From Brachionus plicatilis (lineage: Eukaryota > Rotifera > Eurotatoria > Ploima > Brachionidae): a stretch of DNA of 64,000 nt. Of the stretch, positions 33,801 through 43,529 are shown piece by piece; within the stretch, counting starts at the first letter, position 1; each line of letters begins with the position of its first letter. The notes under the pieces were generated by a model. It made no database searches. It saw nothing but the letters and a program-made list of their open reading frames with translations, and was not told where the DNA came from. Location of the stretch: positions 209,342-273,341 of the forward strand of contig QEOQ01000486.1 in NCBI GenBank assembly GCA_010279815.1, in the 5' to 3' direction. Both the position numbers and the translations under genes were made by a program.

Positions 33801-35075
33801 TTAATTGATTCTTCCACAATCTTAATTTGAAAACTTTAAAGACAAAATTAAAATCCGCATTGAGTTGTCCAAATCATGGCTCAAATAAACGCTTTAAATT
33901 TGCATTATAGCGAAACAAAGTTAAATTTAGAATTGCAAAGGTTCAAAATATTGATTAATATTTAACTTTCACTTCATATTAAAAATTCTTAAATATTTTT
34001 TTTTACTTAAATTTTAAACAAATTATGTTAAATCAAGTTTTGTCTTTTAATGATTAAAAAATGATAATAAGGATCTTTTTTTTAATCTAAATTTAAAAAT
34101 TTTGATTTAAAATTTATCATGAACTTCAATTTGCCTCTTTTACAATTAAATAGGAACTATAGTTTTACACAAAATTGAAGAGTTTATGACAATTTATTCT
34201 TCCTCACATTTATTTTATCAATTATAAAATAATTTTCTTTATAATCACCATCAAAAAATTGACATTCTTGAGCTAACTGAATCATTAGAAGCAGAAAGTA
34301 ATAATATTATATTTTTAATAATCCAATTTCATTTTAGTATTTTTTCTCTTATATTCAAATTAATTTATGAATCTTTTATTTTAATTTTTAATATTTTTGT
34401 TTTTTACTTCTCCTTTAAACAGAAAATAATTTAATTAATTAATCAATATTTTTCAATAATTCCAATTGACCGGTGAACGCTTTGATAGATTTATTCTGAA
34501 TTAACTTTTCTATTTTCTATGTAATAAATATGAAAATAAACTATTCAAATTGCGTTGAATTAAAAAAAAAAAGCATTACATAAATTTATTTTAAAGTCTT
34601 TTCTATTTTTCTCAAACAATAAATTTTCCTATCAACCTGATATTGATTTCCGACCATCATTCATCATTTAGGCTATGGCCTGACAGCATGGGATGAAAGT
34701 TGGTCATTTCTTTCAGTCAATTTTTCATAGTTAAAACTAATTTAAAGTTAAAAAGATAAAAATAAATGGGAAAAATAAAATAAATGATCAATTTAATTTC
34801 AATTGCTAAAAGAAAATTTGGAAAAAAATCATTGAAAAAAAACTAATTCCCAAAATTAAAATCTCTGCTTTGATCTAAGCTTTTTGTTGGTATATGATGC
34901 AAAAAAATACCTTTTGAAAGTCGGCCAACGCTTCGCTAGTATGCGAATCTCTTGTATTGAAGCATGTCTGGCATTTGTTGCTATTGAACGCTTGGGGAAC
35001 GAACTTGGAGCAGCTGCAATAGGATGATTGGATGAGGCGCTGCTGCGGCTTGGTTAGGGTTGCGCTAGACGACAT
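21860..35075 (-). CDS. MPRIP / outspread-like myosin phosphatase Rho-interacting protein
   Basis: Seven exons: 35075-34911, 30836-30699, 30632-29471, 27466-25037, 22319-22211, 22147-21942, 21891-21860. Phases agree at every junction and give 1413 residues. Residues 20-45 carry a Cys-rich N-terminal motif shared with MPRIP ([12 protein letters not shown], then [14 protein letters not shown]). PH domain 1 spans about 59-165 ([40 protein letters not shown]). A Ser-rich linker follows, then PH domain 2 (about 440-535, starting NLIGYLWKL, ending [12 protein letters not shown]), then a long coiled coil (about 600-1150) that includes [16 protein letters not shown], resembling the C-terminal MPRIP segment. 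In vertebrates this family links RhoA and myosin phosphatase to actin. Exon 4 is far richer in GC than its surroundings. Reading through the exon 4 donor would end the protein after ILEGK, an alternative end. Confidence 0.9.
22797..23345. mobile_element. 550-bp element with ~135-bp inverted repeats and a short basic ORF
   Basis: Ends TATAGAACTAATATCATCGA and the complement of TATGGAACTAATACCATCGA. The arms continue through AAGCCATGCTATAAAATTTT to AGAATAATTTCGAATT with few mismatches. Between the arms a plus-strand frame (about 22916-23083) encodes [20 protein letters not shown] followed by [12 protein letters not shown] and a stop. The RRGRKR core resembles an AT-hook. It lies in intron 4 of the MPRIP-like gene. 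Confidence 0.8.
23371..23716. mobile_element. Diverged copy of the hAT MITE family
   Basis: Starts CAAGAGTTGTTTAAAAG and carries the family blocks AAGTCAAGTCCAAGTCC, TATATAAATTTTTTGACATG and GCCTGATCTAG in the orientation opposite to the 36.25-kb copy. The right end is degraded, so its boundary is approximate and no target duplication is visible. Confidence 0.7.
24045..24731 (+). pseudogene. Transposon-type protein remnant with ubiquitin-protease-like C terminus
   Basis: One plus-strand frame runs from about 24092 ([14 protein letters not shown]) to the stop at 24731, interrupted by a TAG near 24353. It contains spaced Cys pairs (CSNELC, LCNLC) and ends with [19 protein letters not shown], then FYLIDDLEP. 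The His in NHFKAIF and the following Asp pair resemble the His box of USP-type cysteine proteases that occur in some repeat-borne genes of small invertebrates. That family link is recalled, not tested. The catalytic Cys region is not recognisable and the frame is broken, so I treat it as dead. Confidence 0.45.
27710..28324. mobile_element. 615-bp near-perfect palindromic MITE, TA target
   Basis: Arms of about 260 bp begin TACTGCTATGATAAACTG and are complementary nearly base for base (shared blocks GGGCTACAAAAAAAATGAAA, AAAATGGCGATTTTTAGGAA, ACGAAATTTTACGTAATTTT). The loop is about 110 bp (28000-28075). The ends are flanked by TA, consistent with a Tc1/mariner-derived MITE. It sits in intron 3 of the MPRIP-like gene, directly against a transposon-protein fragment. 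Confidence 0.9.
28325..28455 (+). pseudogene. Cys-rich (CXC-like) transposon protein fragment
   Basis: Translates as [15 protein letters not shown], then [27 protein letters not shown]. The spacing C-x-C-x(3)-C-x(4)-C...C-x(3)-CH-x(5)-C-x-N is that of the Cys-rich tail found in KRBA2/GIN-type integrase-derived and retroelement proteins. Upstream the match stops at the inserted palindromic MITE, and downstream it runs into homopolymers. Not part of the host gene, since it is on the opposite strand within an intron. Confidence 0.6.
28744..28795 (+). mobile_element. LINE 3' end with (AAT)n tail
   Basis: AACATCACTTAATCTGGCGT AATTTTTGAAAT followed by AATAATAATAATAAT. The same block occurs twice more in complement at 48.8 and 49.3 kb, each ending in an (ATT)n tract, which marks it as the 3' terminus of one non-LTR family. 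Confidence 0.65.
31024..31562. mobile_element. 540-bp MITE nested in the hAT remnant
   Basis: Starts GGGTCTAGTGGAAAATGTGA and ends TCACATTTTCCACTAGACCC. The arms share GTTCACATAATCTCTGGTCA and CACATATTTGGTGACCAAAA with few changes. The interior keeps a minus-strand frame (31400-31260) reading [40 protein letters not shown], then KKHKN and stop, probably the end of the parent element's protein. A perfect 16-bp palindrome, GTGAACAATTGTTCAC, lies just inside the left end. Confidence 0.82.
32282..32431 (+). pseudogene. hAT transposase C-terminal dimerisation domain fragment
   Basis: About 49 codons reading [45 protein letters not shown]. This follows the hATC consensus (P-x-S/E-S-x-F-S-x-A-G, then R-x-R-L-x-P-x-N-x-E-x-L-x-F). 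Only the C-terminal end survives and no catalytic domain is readable upstream. Confidence 0.85.
33370..33480 (-). other. 36-codon ORF of unknown origin
   Basis: [20 protein letters not shown], then [16 protein letters not shown] and stop, with non-homopolymeric composition unlike its AT-rich surroundings, in intron 1 of the MPRIP-like gene. Joining it to exon 1 would not preserve the host frame, so it is more likely a transposon fragment than an exon. Confidence 0.3.
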
Positions 35076-36050
35076 TTGCTCAGTTTTCCTACTTGATACT
35101 CGGGTGCTGGACTAGTTGCTTTGCACAGAGCAATATTCACATCTAAATCATGGATAGAACAAAAAATTTATTAGCTGACCCGGCCAAAACAAATAATGAA
35201 TTCAACAAAAAAAAAAAGAAAAAAAAGAAAAAGAAAGAAATTTTATTTTCATATGCTTAATGGATTTTGTAAATATCTACAGTACATCCACTAGTTTATA
35301 TATTTGGAATTTATTCATAAAAAAAATTCAATTTGTGGTCTAAGTATTTGTTGAGAAAATAAGAACAAAAACAAGACGTTTGACTTGTATATGTAGAAGT
35401 GGCCATGCTAATGAATCATTTGTGTTCACAAACTACTGACCCTGATAAATTGCTCATTCCTAGTTAAATATGACTCGGCTTCACCCTTGTTTGTTGTTCG
35501 CCCATGAGCACAACAAACAATTAGCTTGTAGCATATCTGTACAAACTTTCCCACCGAATAGATTTGCAAAAATAGCTGCATAAGAGATTGCCGTGCTCGA
35601 TTGCTAGCTACGCAATAGTGTAAAAGTGTGTGTTCAGTGATATGCTAATCAAAATGAAGATTTGATCATTAGATTCAGAGGTGCATATGGGTCATGCATA
35701 AATTTAGCGCTCAATTAGAACAGGAGTTGCTTATCTGTTCGCTAAAAATATGGCTTTAGAGTTTTATCTACAAAGATAGAGCTTGAAAATAAACAGAGAG
35801 CAAGCAACAACGTCAACAACAACAATATAAGTAGAAAATTTATAATAAATTATTCGCTTGGTCATTTGACGGGGTCATTCTAGAAGAAAAGTGATTAGGG
35901 CTATTATGAAAATATGAAGAGACATCTAGAAATGGGGCCTAGCTAGTTTATCAACATGGCCATATAAATATCAACTTTTGTCGCATAATTAAATGCCTTG
36001 AGTCAACTTTACACACACACAGAGTGTTGTTGTTTATCAATTAATTCTTT
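35076..36050. promoter_or_regulatory. Putative 5' regulatory region of the MPRIP-like gene
   Basis: Nearly 1 kb directly upstream of the MPRIP start has visibly higher complexity and GC than other intergenic DNA, with few homopolymers between 35400 and 36000. It has no convincing ORF. The position suggests 5' UTR, promoter and enhancer sequence, but no specific site is identified. Confidence 0.35.
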
Positions 36051-36052
36051 CG

Positions 36053-36935
36053 ATTGACAAATATCTTCATAAGTTGTCAAACATCACCTCATCATCATCA
36101 TCGTCATCATCATCAGTCGACTGCAAATATTTTGGGTCTGCAGGCGTCACCAATGTTGCTCCATTCTGTCCTGTTTCTTGCAGCAGATTTCATTTCTTCG
36201 TCTATTGGTGATATCTCACTGTTGATTAATTTGCCTATGTATTGTGGGCAGAGTTGTTTAAAAGTCCCAAAAAAAAGTCCAGGTCATTAATAAAAAAATC
36301 AAAGTCCACTTTTTTTTCAAATTTTTTTATTTAAAGCCTGATCTAGAAAATTAAAAAAAAAATTCTGGACTTGGATTTTTTTTTTTTTTTTAAATTTAAC
36401 AATAACAACTTTTTTTTGTCCGGACTTGAACTTTGAAAAAAAAAAGTTGTTATTTTTAAATTTTTTTTTAAAAAAAAAGTCCAAGTCCAGAATTTTTGTT
36501 TTTAATTTTCTAGATCAGGTTTCATGTCAAAAAATTTATATACTCTTGGGTTGTTTAATGCAATAGATTTGCCATATATCAGAATTGTGTTGCAATCTTA
36601 GCATAAATTTCTTCTTCAGTTTTCAAAATTTTAAAGCCTGGACTCGGAATTTTGAGTGAAAATTAAAAAAAAAAGGTCCGGACTTGTACTTGACTTGAGA
36701 CTTTTTAACAACTCTGGTTGTGGGTAGAGTGTTTTTGGTCTACCACACTATGACATATATAGATAGAGTACATACTTATTGATCAACTTGTGTTTGTGCA
36801 GACAATAACTCACGTATCTGAGTTGTCCCCTTTGTATTTACAGGTCCAAAGGGTCTATTCCGATTTTCTTGTAAATTTCTGCATCTAAGACTTTGTCCAA
36901 GCGTTTAATATTGGGCATTACTTTGTAACAATTGG
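36053..36935 (-). mobile_element. Dead LINE: C-terminal tail of a non-LTR polyprotein, split by a MITE
   Basis: Read on the minus strand from about 36935: MPNIKRLDKVLDAEIYKKIG, IDPLDL, stop, IQRGQLRYVSYCLHKHKLIN, then stop and CGRPKTLYPQ. After the MITE it resumes as YIGKLINSEISPIDEEMKSA, ARNRTEWSNIGDACRPKIFA, VD and stop, followed by a (TGA)n tract. The order R-x-QLR..., GRPK and A-x-x-RTEW is the usual end of RTE/CR1-type reverse transcriptase polyproteins, and TGATGA tails are typical of RTE elements. Two in-frame stops show it is inactive. Confidence 0.75.
36249..36716. mobile_element. hAT MITE inserted in the LINE remnant
   Basis: Starts CAGAGTTGTTTAAAAGTC and ends GACTTTTTAACAACTCTG. 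It is flanked by ATTGTGGG (36241-36248) and GTTGTGGG (36717-36724), an 8-bp duplication with one change. Removing it and one repeat restores the LINE reading frame from KTLYPQ into YIGKLIN, which independently proves the insertion boundaries. Large internal arms with AAGTCCAAGTCC/GGACTTGGACTT make it foldable. Confidence 0.9.
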
Positions 36936-37416
36936 TAGTATGATAAATTAAGTTGATTCAAAATTTGCTCCTTTATTGGTTAAAATAAAAATTATTAAAA
37001 TTTGAATAGACCCGGAGCTCGGTGATAATAAAATGTTGTTGTCTATCTTATCAGTCACAAATAGCTATTAAATTTGAGTTTTTTTTTCTTTCTCCAAAAT
37101 ACTTTTTACGCTGAGCAGATAGTCAAATTTAAATGAGATTGTTGCTGACCCCCGTGGTGATCCTCTTATATCCAGTTTCACATTCATCAAAAAAAAAACG
37201 AGGCTATTTATTTAATTAATAGATAAGATAATAAAAAATATTTTTCTCTCTTTCTCTCTAATCCTAAAACAAACCACGGACTACTAATCATCGGATAGAA
37301 ATTAGCCTAGCTAATTACTTAATATTTTTAGTCTTATGCAATCTTTGAATTAAAAAATTTCGACAACCTAAAAAAAAAAAAAAACTTTCACTCAATTTGA
37401 GTTTGTTTTGCTAGGG

Positions 37417-37584
37417 ATGAAACATTTGAAAAGCCGTCAAGTAGTGCGGACTCTTGAACAAATTTCTCACAATCCTGAAGATCTATTACGCAATTTAGGC
37501 CAAGCATACTTCTCGTTGCTAAGTTCTTTCGGATTTTTGATCACCTCCAACTCTCTTAATAACAAAACCCCACTGCTTTTCTAA
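37417..37584 (+). CDS. Small ORF of 55 residues, unknown
   Basis: Begins MKHLKSRQVVRTLEQISHNP, continues EDLLRNLGQAYFSLLSSFGF and ends LITSNSLNNKTPLLF. Codon use is balanced and the surrounding 37396-37760 segment is less AT-rich than its flanks, which is what exons look like in this window. A TTTGCTAG just before the ATG could be an acceptor, making this one exon of an unrecognised gene. I do not recognise the protein, and a decayed repeat is the alternative. Confidence 0.3.
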   Translation: MKHLKSRQVVRTLEQISHNPEDLLRNLGQAYFSLLSSFGFLITSNSLNNKTPLLF

Positions 37585-38669
37585 ATAGCAAACAAAATTT
37601 TAGATCAAAGCTAGCTCGATCCAAAGGCGATTATCTCAATGGGTTATGTAACACTAAGGTCGGATGCTTCTACTATCATTAATTAGATTTGAGTCTATCT
37701 GTGCCAGACACAAGCAATCAGTGCGCTAATAATCAGAAAAAATAGTAATTTGGTCTCAAGGTGAGCTGAAATTTATCTTCTGTAAATGTAAACAATTTTT
37801 TGCTTAGATCATCTAGGCAAAAGATCCGGAGGTGATTGTCATGAAAGGTAAATATTCCGGCTTATTTGATTTTTTTTAAATTTTGCCTAAGTATATTGTT
37901 TGAATTTTATGAGAACAAGAGTTTAAAATGCAAATTAGCTCTTTAAATAAATAAAATTTTTAGTTCGTTTAGAATAATTTTTAATTTTTAGCATTTTATT
38001 TTATTGAATTAAATTCAGATAAGTTTATGCTATACATTACAAACCAAAGAGAAAATTAAAAATCACTTTTTAACTTATCATATCTTTCACACTAACTTTA
38101 AATAAAAAATTTTAAGCTCTGAATTACGACACTCTGAATGGAAATTGAAATGATCTTCATTTTTTTTAAATGTTCTTAAAAAGATAAAAAAATTATTCCA
38201 AAAATATTGAGAGTATTTTTTAAAATAAGATTAAATTAATGAGATTAATAGATTATCGCTATTAATTAATTATTTTTAAAAATAAAAATAATTTTGTATA
38301 TTTGCATCAAGTTGCTAAATCACGCGATTCAATATTCCATAATGGCAGTAAAGCTGTTTTTTTTTTTCAATGAAATTTTAAAAAAATAGCGATATATGAA
38401 CAGGCATAATTTCTAAAAATAATTTTATTTTCTATTGCTTAACTCTAGCGAGCTTAAGCTATCTAAAATTAAAAAAAAAAGTATACATAAAAAAAATAAT
38501 TGTTTTGTCTCTTTTTATTTAAATTGCGCCATTACACAGTTCTTGTCAGATTCTAAAAAATCGAGATGAGGACTAAAAGTTACAAACAAGAGTTCTCCAA
38601 AGATTTCCCTTTTGTACTTGTCTGTTTTAAACCCTTAATTATCTTTAACAAATGAAGTAATTAGTCAAG

Positions 38670-39455
38670 ATGTCATTCAGCAGGAAAGAGTATACCGAAG
38701 CAGTCTTTTTCGAACTTGAAAAAGCATTAGACAAAGCTTCTCATAAAGGGATTCTGATTAAACTTAAAAGACTTGGTCTCAATCTTCACATTTTTAACTG
38801 GATCAAGCAATTCTTGTCAAGCAGAGAATTCCAAGTTTGTGTTAATAATTACACTTCAAAGGAGTTTAACATACAAATTGGAGTCCCTCAAGGAAGCTGC
38901 CTATCACCCGCACTTTTTTTTGTCTTTTTAAGCTTAATTAACTTGAACACAGATTTAACAAATCTCTTAATTTTACAAAATTTGGGGTCTAAAAATAAAT
39001 TTTAATAAGACTAACTATTGTGTGTTTACAACCGCTGATTATCGTGCTGGCTATGAAACAAGATATAGATTAAAGCTAATATCAGACAAAAGTGTGGTAC
39101 CAATGGTACCATTCCCAACCTTCTTAGGTATTGAACTTGACCCAAAATTGAATTTCAAGAAATTGTTTGAGAGTCTTTGCAGAGGGATAAACACCTAAAA
39201 AAATATGACCCGAAGTATAAAAGGCCTAAAATTAAATAACTCGACTGAATTATGCATCATAGAGTTATCAGATTATTAATCGATTATTTGTTCATACCTC
39301 TTTCCTGTTCTACTCAAAGATTTATTTCGGAGCTACAAGTAACCCAAAACAATATCCTCAGACACATAATTTTTTTTGTTATCTCAAAAACAAGAGTTTC
39401 AGAGATCCATAAAAGGTTTAAAGTAGTCATGATCGGTGAACGTCAATTCATATAA
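38670..39455 (+). mobile_element. Degraded LINE reverse transcriptase fragment
   Basis: Reverse transcriptase blocks are readable: FELEKALDKASHKGILIKL (block A, catalytic Asp replaced: F-E-L-E-K-A-L-D), GLNLHIFNWIKQFLSSREFQ, and GVPQGSCLSPALF (block B). The YADD block is missing, with a deletion straight after ALFF. Downstream, out of frame, come FPTFLGIELDPKLNFKK and the tail RFISELQVTQNNILRHI. The pattern fits the Jockey/CR1 group. Frameshifts and stops make it inert. Confidence 0.82.
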
Positions 39456-39649
39456 TTTTTTCAAGGGATTAAATATAAAAAAATAATTAAAAAATATATA
39501 AATAAAAATCATTTTTTTCAGAATAATAATCTCTTTTAATTTTTTTATTGACATCAAATTGAAAAAATATTTAAAATTTTCTTTTAATCTACAAAAAACA
39601 AAAATTTTAATTGAAAAAAAAATTATTTCAAGAATAATTAAAACGTGGT

Positions 39650-40018
39650 TTTGTGAATTTCAAAAACAAATTGAACAAAAATTCTTTATTTTTTAATAAA
39701 TTAAAATTAAAGTTAATAAAGAATATTAGAAAAAATACTGCAATATAGTGCAACATACTTTGTTGCATCTTTTTTACCTAAAATAAAATTTTTGTTTTCT
39801 TTATTTTTTAAGAAATTAAATAAATAAACTATTTAAATCTTATTGATTCGTTTTTTTTTGTCATTTCTTACATGAGAAAAATTATTCTAGGTAAAAAAGG
39901 TGCAACAAAGTATGTTGCACTATATTGCAGTATTTTTTCTAATATTTTTTATTAACTTTAATTTTAATTTATTAAAAAATGAAAAATTTTTGTTCAATTT
40001 GTTTTTGAAATTCACAAT
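39650..40018. mobile_element. Palindromic MITE, family A, copy 3
   Basis: Starts TTTGTGAATTTCAAAAACAA and ends GTTTTTGAAATTCACAA, with arms containing AATTGAACAAAAATTCTTTA, GTGCAACATACTTTGTTGCA and their complements. The longest and best preserved of the three copies in the window. Confidence 0.85.
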
Positions 40019-40292
40019 ACCCTAAAACGTAAATATATTTGTGATGCTTGGCAATAATAAAGGTTTATTATTATAAATATTATAATTTGATAGAAATAAT
40101 TTTCGTTAACTTCCGTTAAGATGCAATTTGCCATCTTTACACATTTAAATTAATTCTTAAAAAAATTTAAATTTTTCTATTAAAGATTTAAACATAATTT
40201 CTATGAAAAAAAAATTCTATGAGTTTATTTCTATGAAATATTTTTCTGCCAAAATTTGTTCTATGATTTTTGTTTAATTTTATTAATTTTCT

Positions 40293-40512
40293 ATGAATGA
40301 GTCTTTCGATGAATTGATACATCATCGTCATGATCTCAACACACACGGATAAATTATTGACAAGCTTTTTAAAAAACAGACTAAACTACAACCAACTAAT
40401 CGAAGGACTAAATGAATTTGAATCGAATCCCCGAATGGAATCAAAATTTAAATCGTTATATTTCAATTTCAGCCAAGTTCGAAAATCGTTTTTGGAGGAA
40501 GCCCTCTATTAA
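40293..40512 (+). CDS. Small unknown ORF, possibly frameshifted at an AC repeat
   Basis: From 40330 a 60-residue frame reads MISTHTDKLLTSFLKNRLNY, NQLIEGLNEFESNPRMESKF, KSLYFNFSQVRKSFLEEALY. An overlapping frame from 40293 reads MNESFDELIHHRHDLNTHG and then stops. Both contain T-H at the tract AACACACACGG, where a one-base length change would fuse them into one helical protein of about 70 residues. Codons such as CGA, CCC and GCC argue for real coding sequence. The family is unrecognised. It may be a small host gene with a sequencing indel, or a pseudogene. Confidence 0.4.
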
Positions 40513-41960
40513 GCCAAACTTTGGTCATTTTATTATTCAAAATGGAATTTTTGATCCTAAATTCTGTAATTTAATTTATAATTGAATTAAAATTGTCTCA
40601 CGGCTGAAAAGAAGGATAATTTTCATACTACACAGCCTGAGGGCTAACCTCCAAATATTTTAATAAAAAAAAGTGAAGGTATATGCATTTTTTTGATCCA
40701 AATTTATTCATTTTCTTTCAAAAAGATCAAAAATTTTTTAAAGTTTAAACTTTTTATCTTTAAATAAAGAAATTTGGTTTTCCTACGTTCCTTAATAAAT
40801 ATTACAGTGTTTTTAGGTAAATTAGATTTTAAAAAATATTTGAGATTGGAGAGGTACATTTTTTTAAACAGCATGAATAAAATTTTGTTTCTATTAAATT
40901 ATCGCATATGTCATTAAAATAGTTTCATTTATTCTACTGAAATAAAAATTTACATAAACAGAATTGATTTGTGACATTGGAACCAGGTTCAGAAAAGAAC
41001 AACTCGAAATTATTATAATAAATGAAATGTGAGAAAAAAAAAGTTAAAAATAAATCCAAATTAAATATTTGAAATAAATTAAATTTTGAACTTTATGAAT
41101 TTATTTGAATTTTTAATTAGCCACTGTCAATAATAGATGACAGGAAAAACTAGTTGATTACAAAAAATTATTTCTTTTAAGAATGAAAATATTGATTATT
41201 TTTTTGAATGTTCTTTATTTAAAAAAAAAAATGACAATACGCTTAACTCCTAGGATTTGTTAACCTATGCATTTAATTCGAATAAAATTAATTAAATTTA
41301 GGTTTAGAAATATTATCACATTTTTAATGAAATTATAACTTAGTTTTCCTCGCTTTTATTTGATAAATTAAAAATTAAATTATTTTCTTAAGATTGAGCT
41401 AAAGAACAACTTTTTAAATAACAATCAAAAAATATCTCAAATTCAAAAAAGCTATTTTTAAGCTAGTAATTTTTATAAATGAATGATTGATTTTACAATT
41501 TTTGTTCTCTACGTAATTGTGGAAGCGATTTAAAAAAATTATATTGAAAAAAGACAAATATAAAAATTAACACTTTGTAATAAATTTGAAAAAAAATATA
41601 AATGCAAGAACAAATATAACCCAGATTGAAAAATAGACCATTTAAACTTTGGGTTTACTTAAAATTTCAAACCTTATAGAACAAAAACCAAATTAAAAAA
41701 TTTAAACAAACATATTGTTCGTTTAGTGATTACTTATTTAAAATAAAATAAAACAAAGCATTTAGACTCACATTTTTAAAAAAAAAAATAACACAAAACC
41801 ATTTATGATTTATTTACCATTAAAGATAAGCACCTTGATTTAACTGTTAAGGAATAATAAAAAAAAATCAAATCTGATCAACGAAGGCGATCTTATTTTA
41901 ATTCAAAATTAATTAAAATTTTTTTATTAATAAAAATTAGAAAAAAAAGGTTAATGTATT
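40513..41960. other. Intergenic, no gene seen
   Basis: AT-rich spacer downstream of the small ORF and of the minus-strand neurochondrin gene. No repeat structure recognised. Confidence 0.5.
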
Positions 41961-43529
41961 CTATTTTGATATAGCACAACGATCAATCATCAACTGAATT
42001 GAATCAATTTGTTCCTTAATTTCCATGCTTTCGCTTTCAATCTTTACCATGTCGTCTTTATACTTTGGATTGCTCAATTTAAACTCTAGTATGTGTTTTT
42101 TGTCACTTAATAATCTCTTTAAGCCAGCGGATACAAATTGGGAAACATTTAATTCAAATCCCTTGGATTCCAAGTATTCAGAAAACTCAATCATCCTTGG
42201 AATTAGGTCTAGAATTTCATCTTCGAGCAAACTTTCATGTGTCATCCAACACAACAGCACTCGTATACTTGATGCCAATAAAAGCAAAGAATTGTCATCC
42301 ATTTGACTAAAATCACCACCAATGTTATCTTTAATGAACAAAGAAATAGCTTCCAAAGCCTCGACAACAATTTTAATAACTTTTCCAAACTCTGGTTCCG
42401 CTTCTTTTTCCTCACTATCACTGCAGTCCTCTTCTGAATCGTTTGTATCAAAGGGGGACGCGGTTGACAGAATTTTTATGACTTGCTCAAGCAATCCATA
42501 ATAAACAGACATTTTATTCATCAATTCTTGATCAACTCTGAGCTCATTTGTTTCATAACTTTTATGCAAACTCAGCGAAAGCTGGATACATAACAAATGA
42601 ATTAGGAGATAGAAAAAACTTCTGTCTTTCATATAGACTGGTTCAAAATCATACACGGACACAAAATTGCTCAACATCAAAAATGCTTGCTCTTGAACCA
42701 ATGGCTTAACCTTGCTCTTAAACACATCACTTAAAATACTCATTACACTCACAATTAGTAAATCACTCAAATTTGAATTAATTAAAAAATAACTTTTGAT
42801 CTGTTTGTTGGTGAGAAAAAAATTTATAAAATTTAAAAGTTTAAATTTAAACTCGGACTGAACTGAAACTGCACAATTCAGAAGCTTTTTGAAGCTTTCT
42901 TCAACTTTTTCACAAGTTTTACCAAGCAGAACTTTTTCTTCTTTGGCTTTTCTCTGCAAGTCTTGGATTAAATTTGACAGTATCTTACAAGAGACTATTT
43001 GGAAATTTTTTTCGTCCTCCAAATCAAAGTCATAGATAACTCTTAGTTCTTGAGAAGAATATTTTTCATTTAATAAAATATCATTGATTATTATTTCTAT
43101 TAGTCCATTTTGGTACAAAAATTCCGGACAAATTTCACTCAATCTATACAACAGCTTGTAAGCATCTAGTTTAAGAAAGTCCGAGTCCGCGAGGTCAGAT
43201 TTGATTATTTCATAAATCGAGTCTATTTTAGTCAATAGAACTGGATTTGTGATCAATTCCGGGAAGTCGAGAAATTGGGTAAGAATGCTTAGACCGACTT
43301 GTTTGTACTGAATTGGAGAATCGTCGACCAGTTGTTTGGTTGTAATGAGACGAGCTAAAAAGTGCGGATCTATACTCTCAAATAGACGAATATTTAGATT
43401 TTCATCTGTTTTTAAAGATTCGTCTAGTTTGTGTGATTTGAAGAGCTCTGAGAGAATTAATAGCAAAGCGAACTTTTTGTTGTCGTTCTCGGCTGATTGT
43501 AATGAGTTAATCAAATAGTCCAAGTTCAT
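41961..43529 (-). CDS. Neurochondrin-like HEAT/armadillo-type protein, short form
   Basis: Single exon, 522 residues, all-helical. The N terminus matches the neurochondrin order: KKFALLLILSELFKS, FLARLITTKQLVDDSPIQYK, then GLSILTQFLDFPELITNPVL and LTKIDSIYEII. In the middle is FFYLLIHLLCIQLSLSL, and later SIRVLLCWMTHESLLEDEIL followed by DLIPRMIEFSEYL, all in the same order as in vertebrate neurochondrin. An acidic insert (NDSEEDCSDSEEKEAEPEF) lies near 370-390. Vertebrate proteins are about 730 residues, and the C-terminal third is missing here, replaced by a short charged tail (MVKIESESMEIKEQID). In vertebrates the protein is cytoplasmic and modulates neuronal signalling. A function in this animal cannot be read from sequence. 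Confidence 0.75.
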   Translation of the reverse strand: MNLDYLINSLQSAENDNKKFALLLILSELFKSHKLDESLKTDENLNIRLFESIDPHFLARLITTKQLVDDSPIQYKQVGLSILTQFLDFPELITNPVLLTKIDSIYEIIKSDLADSDFLKLDAYKLLYRLSEICPEFLYQNGLIEIIINDILLNEKYSSQELRVIYDFDLEDEKNFQIVSCKILSNLIQDLQRKAKEEKVLLGKTCEKVEESFKKLLNCAVSVQSEFKFKLLNFINFFLTNKQIKSYFLINSNLSDLLIVSVMSILSDVFKSKVKPLVQEQAFLMLSNFVSVYDFEPVYMKDRSFFYLLIHLLCIQLSLSLHKSYETNELRVDQELMNKMSVYYGLLEQVIKILSTASPFDTNDSEEDCSDSEEKEAEPEFGKVIKIVVEALEAISLFIKDNIGGDFSQMDDNSLLLLASSIRVLLCWMTHESLLEDEILDLIPRMIEFSEYLESKGFELNVSQFVSAGLKRLLSDKKHILEFKLSNPKYKDDMVKIESESMEIKEQIDSIQLMIDRCAISK

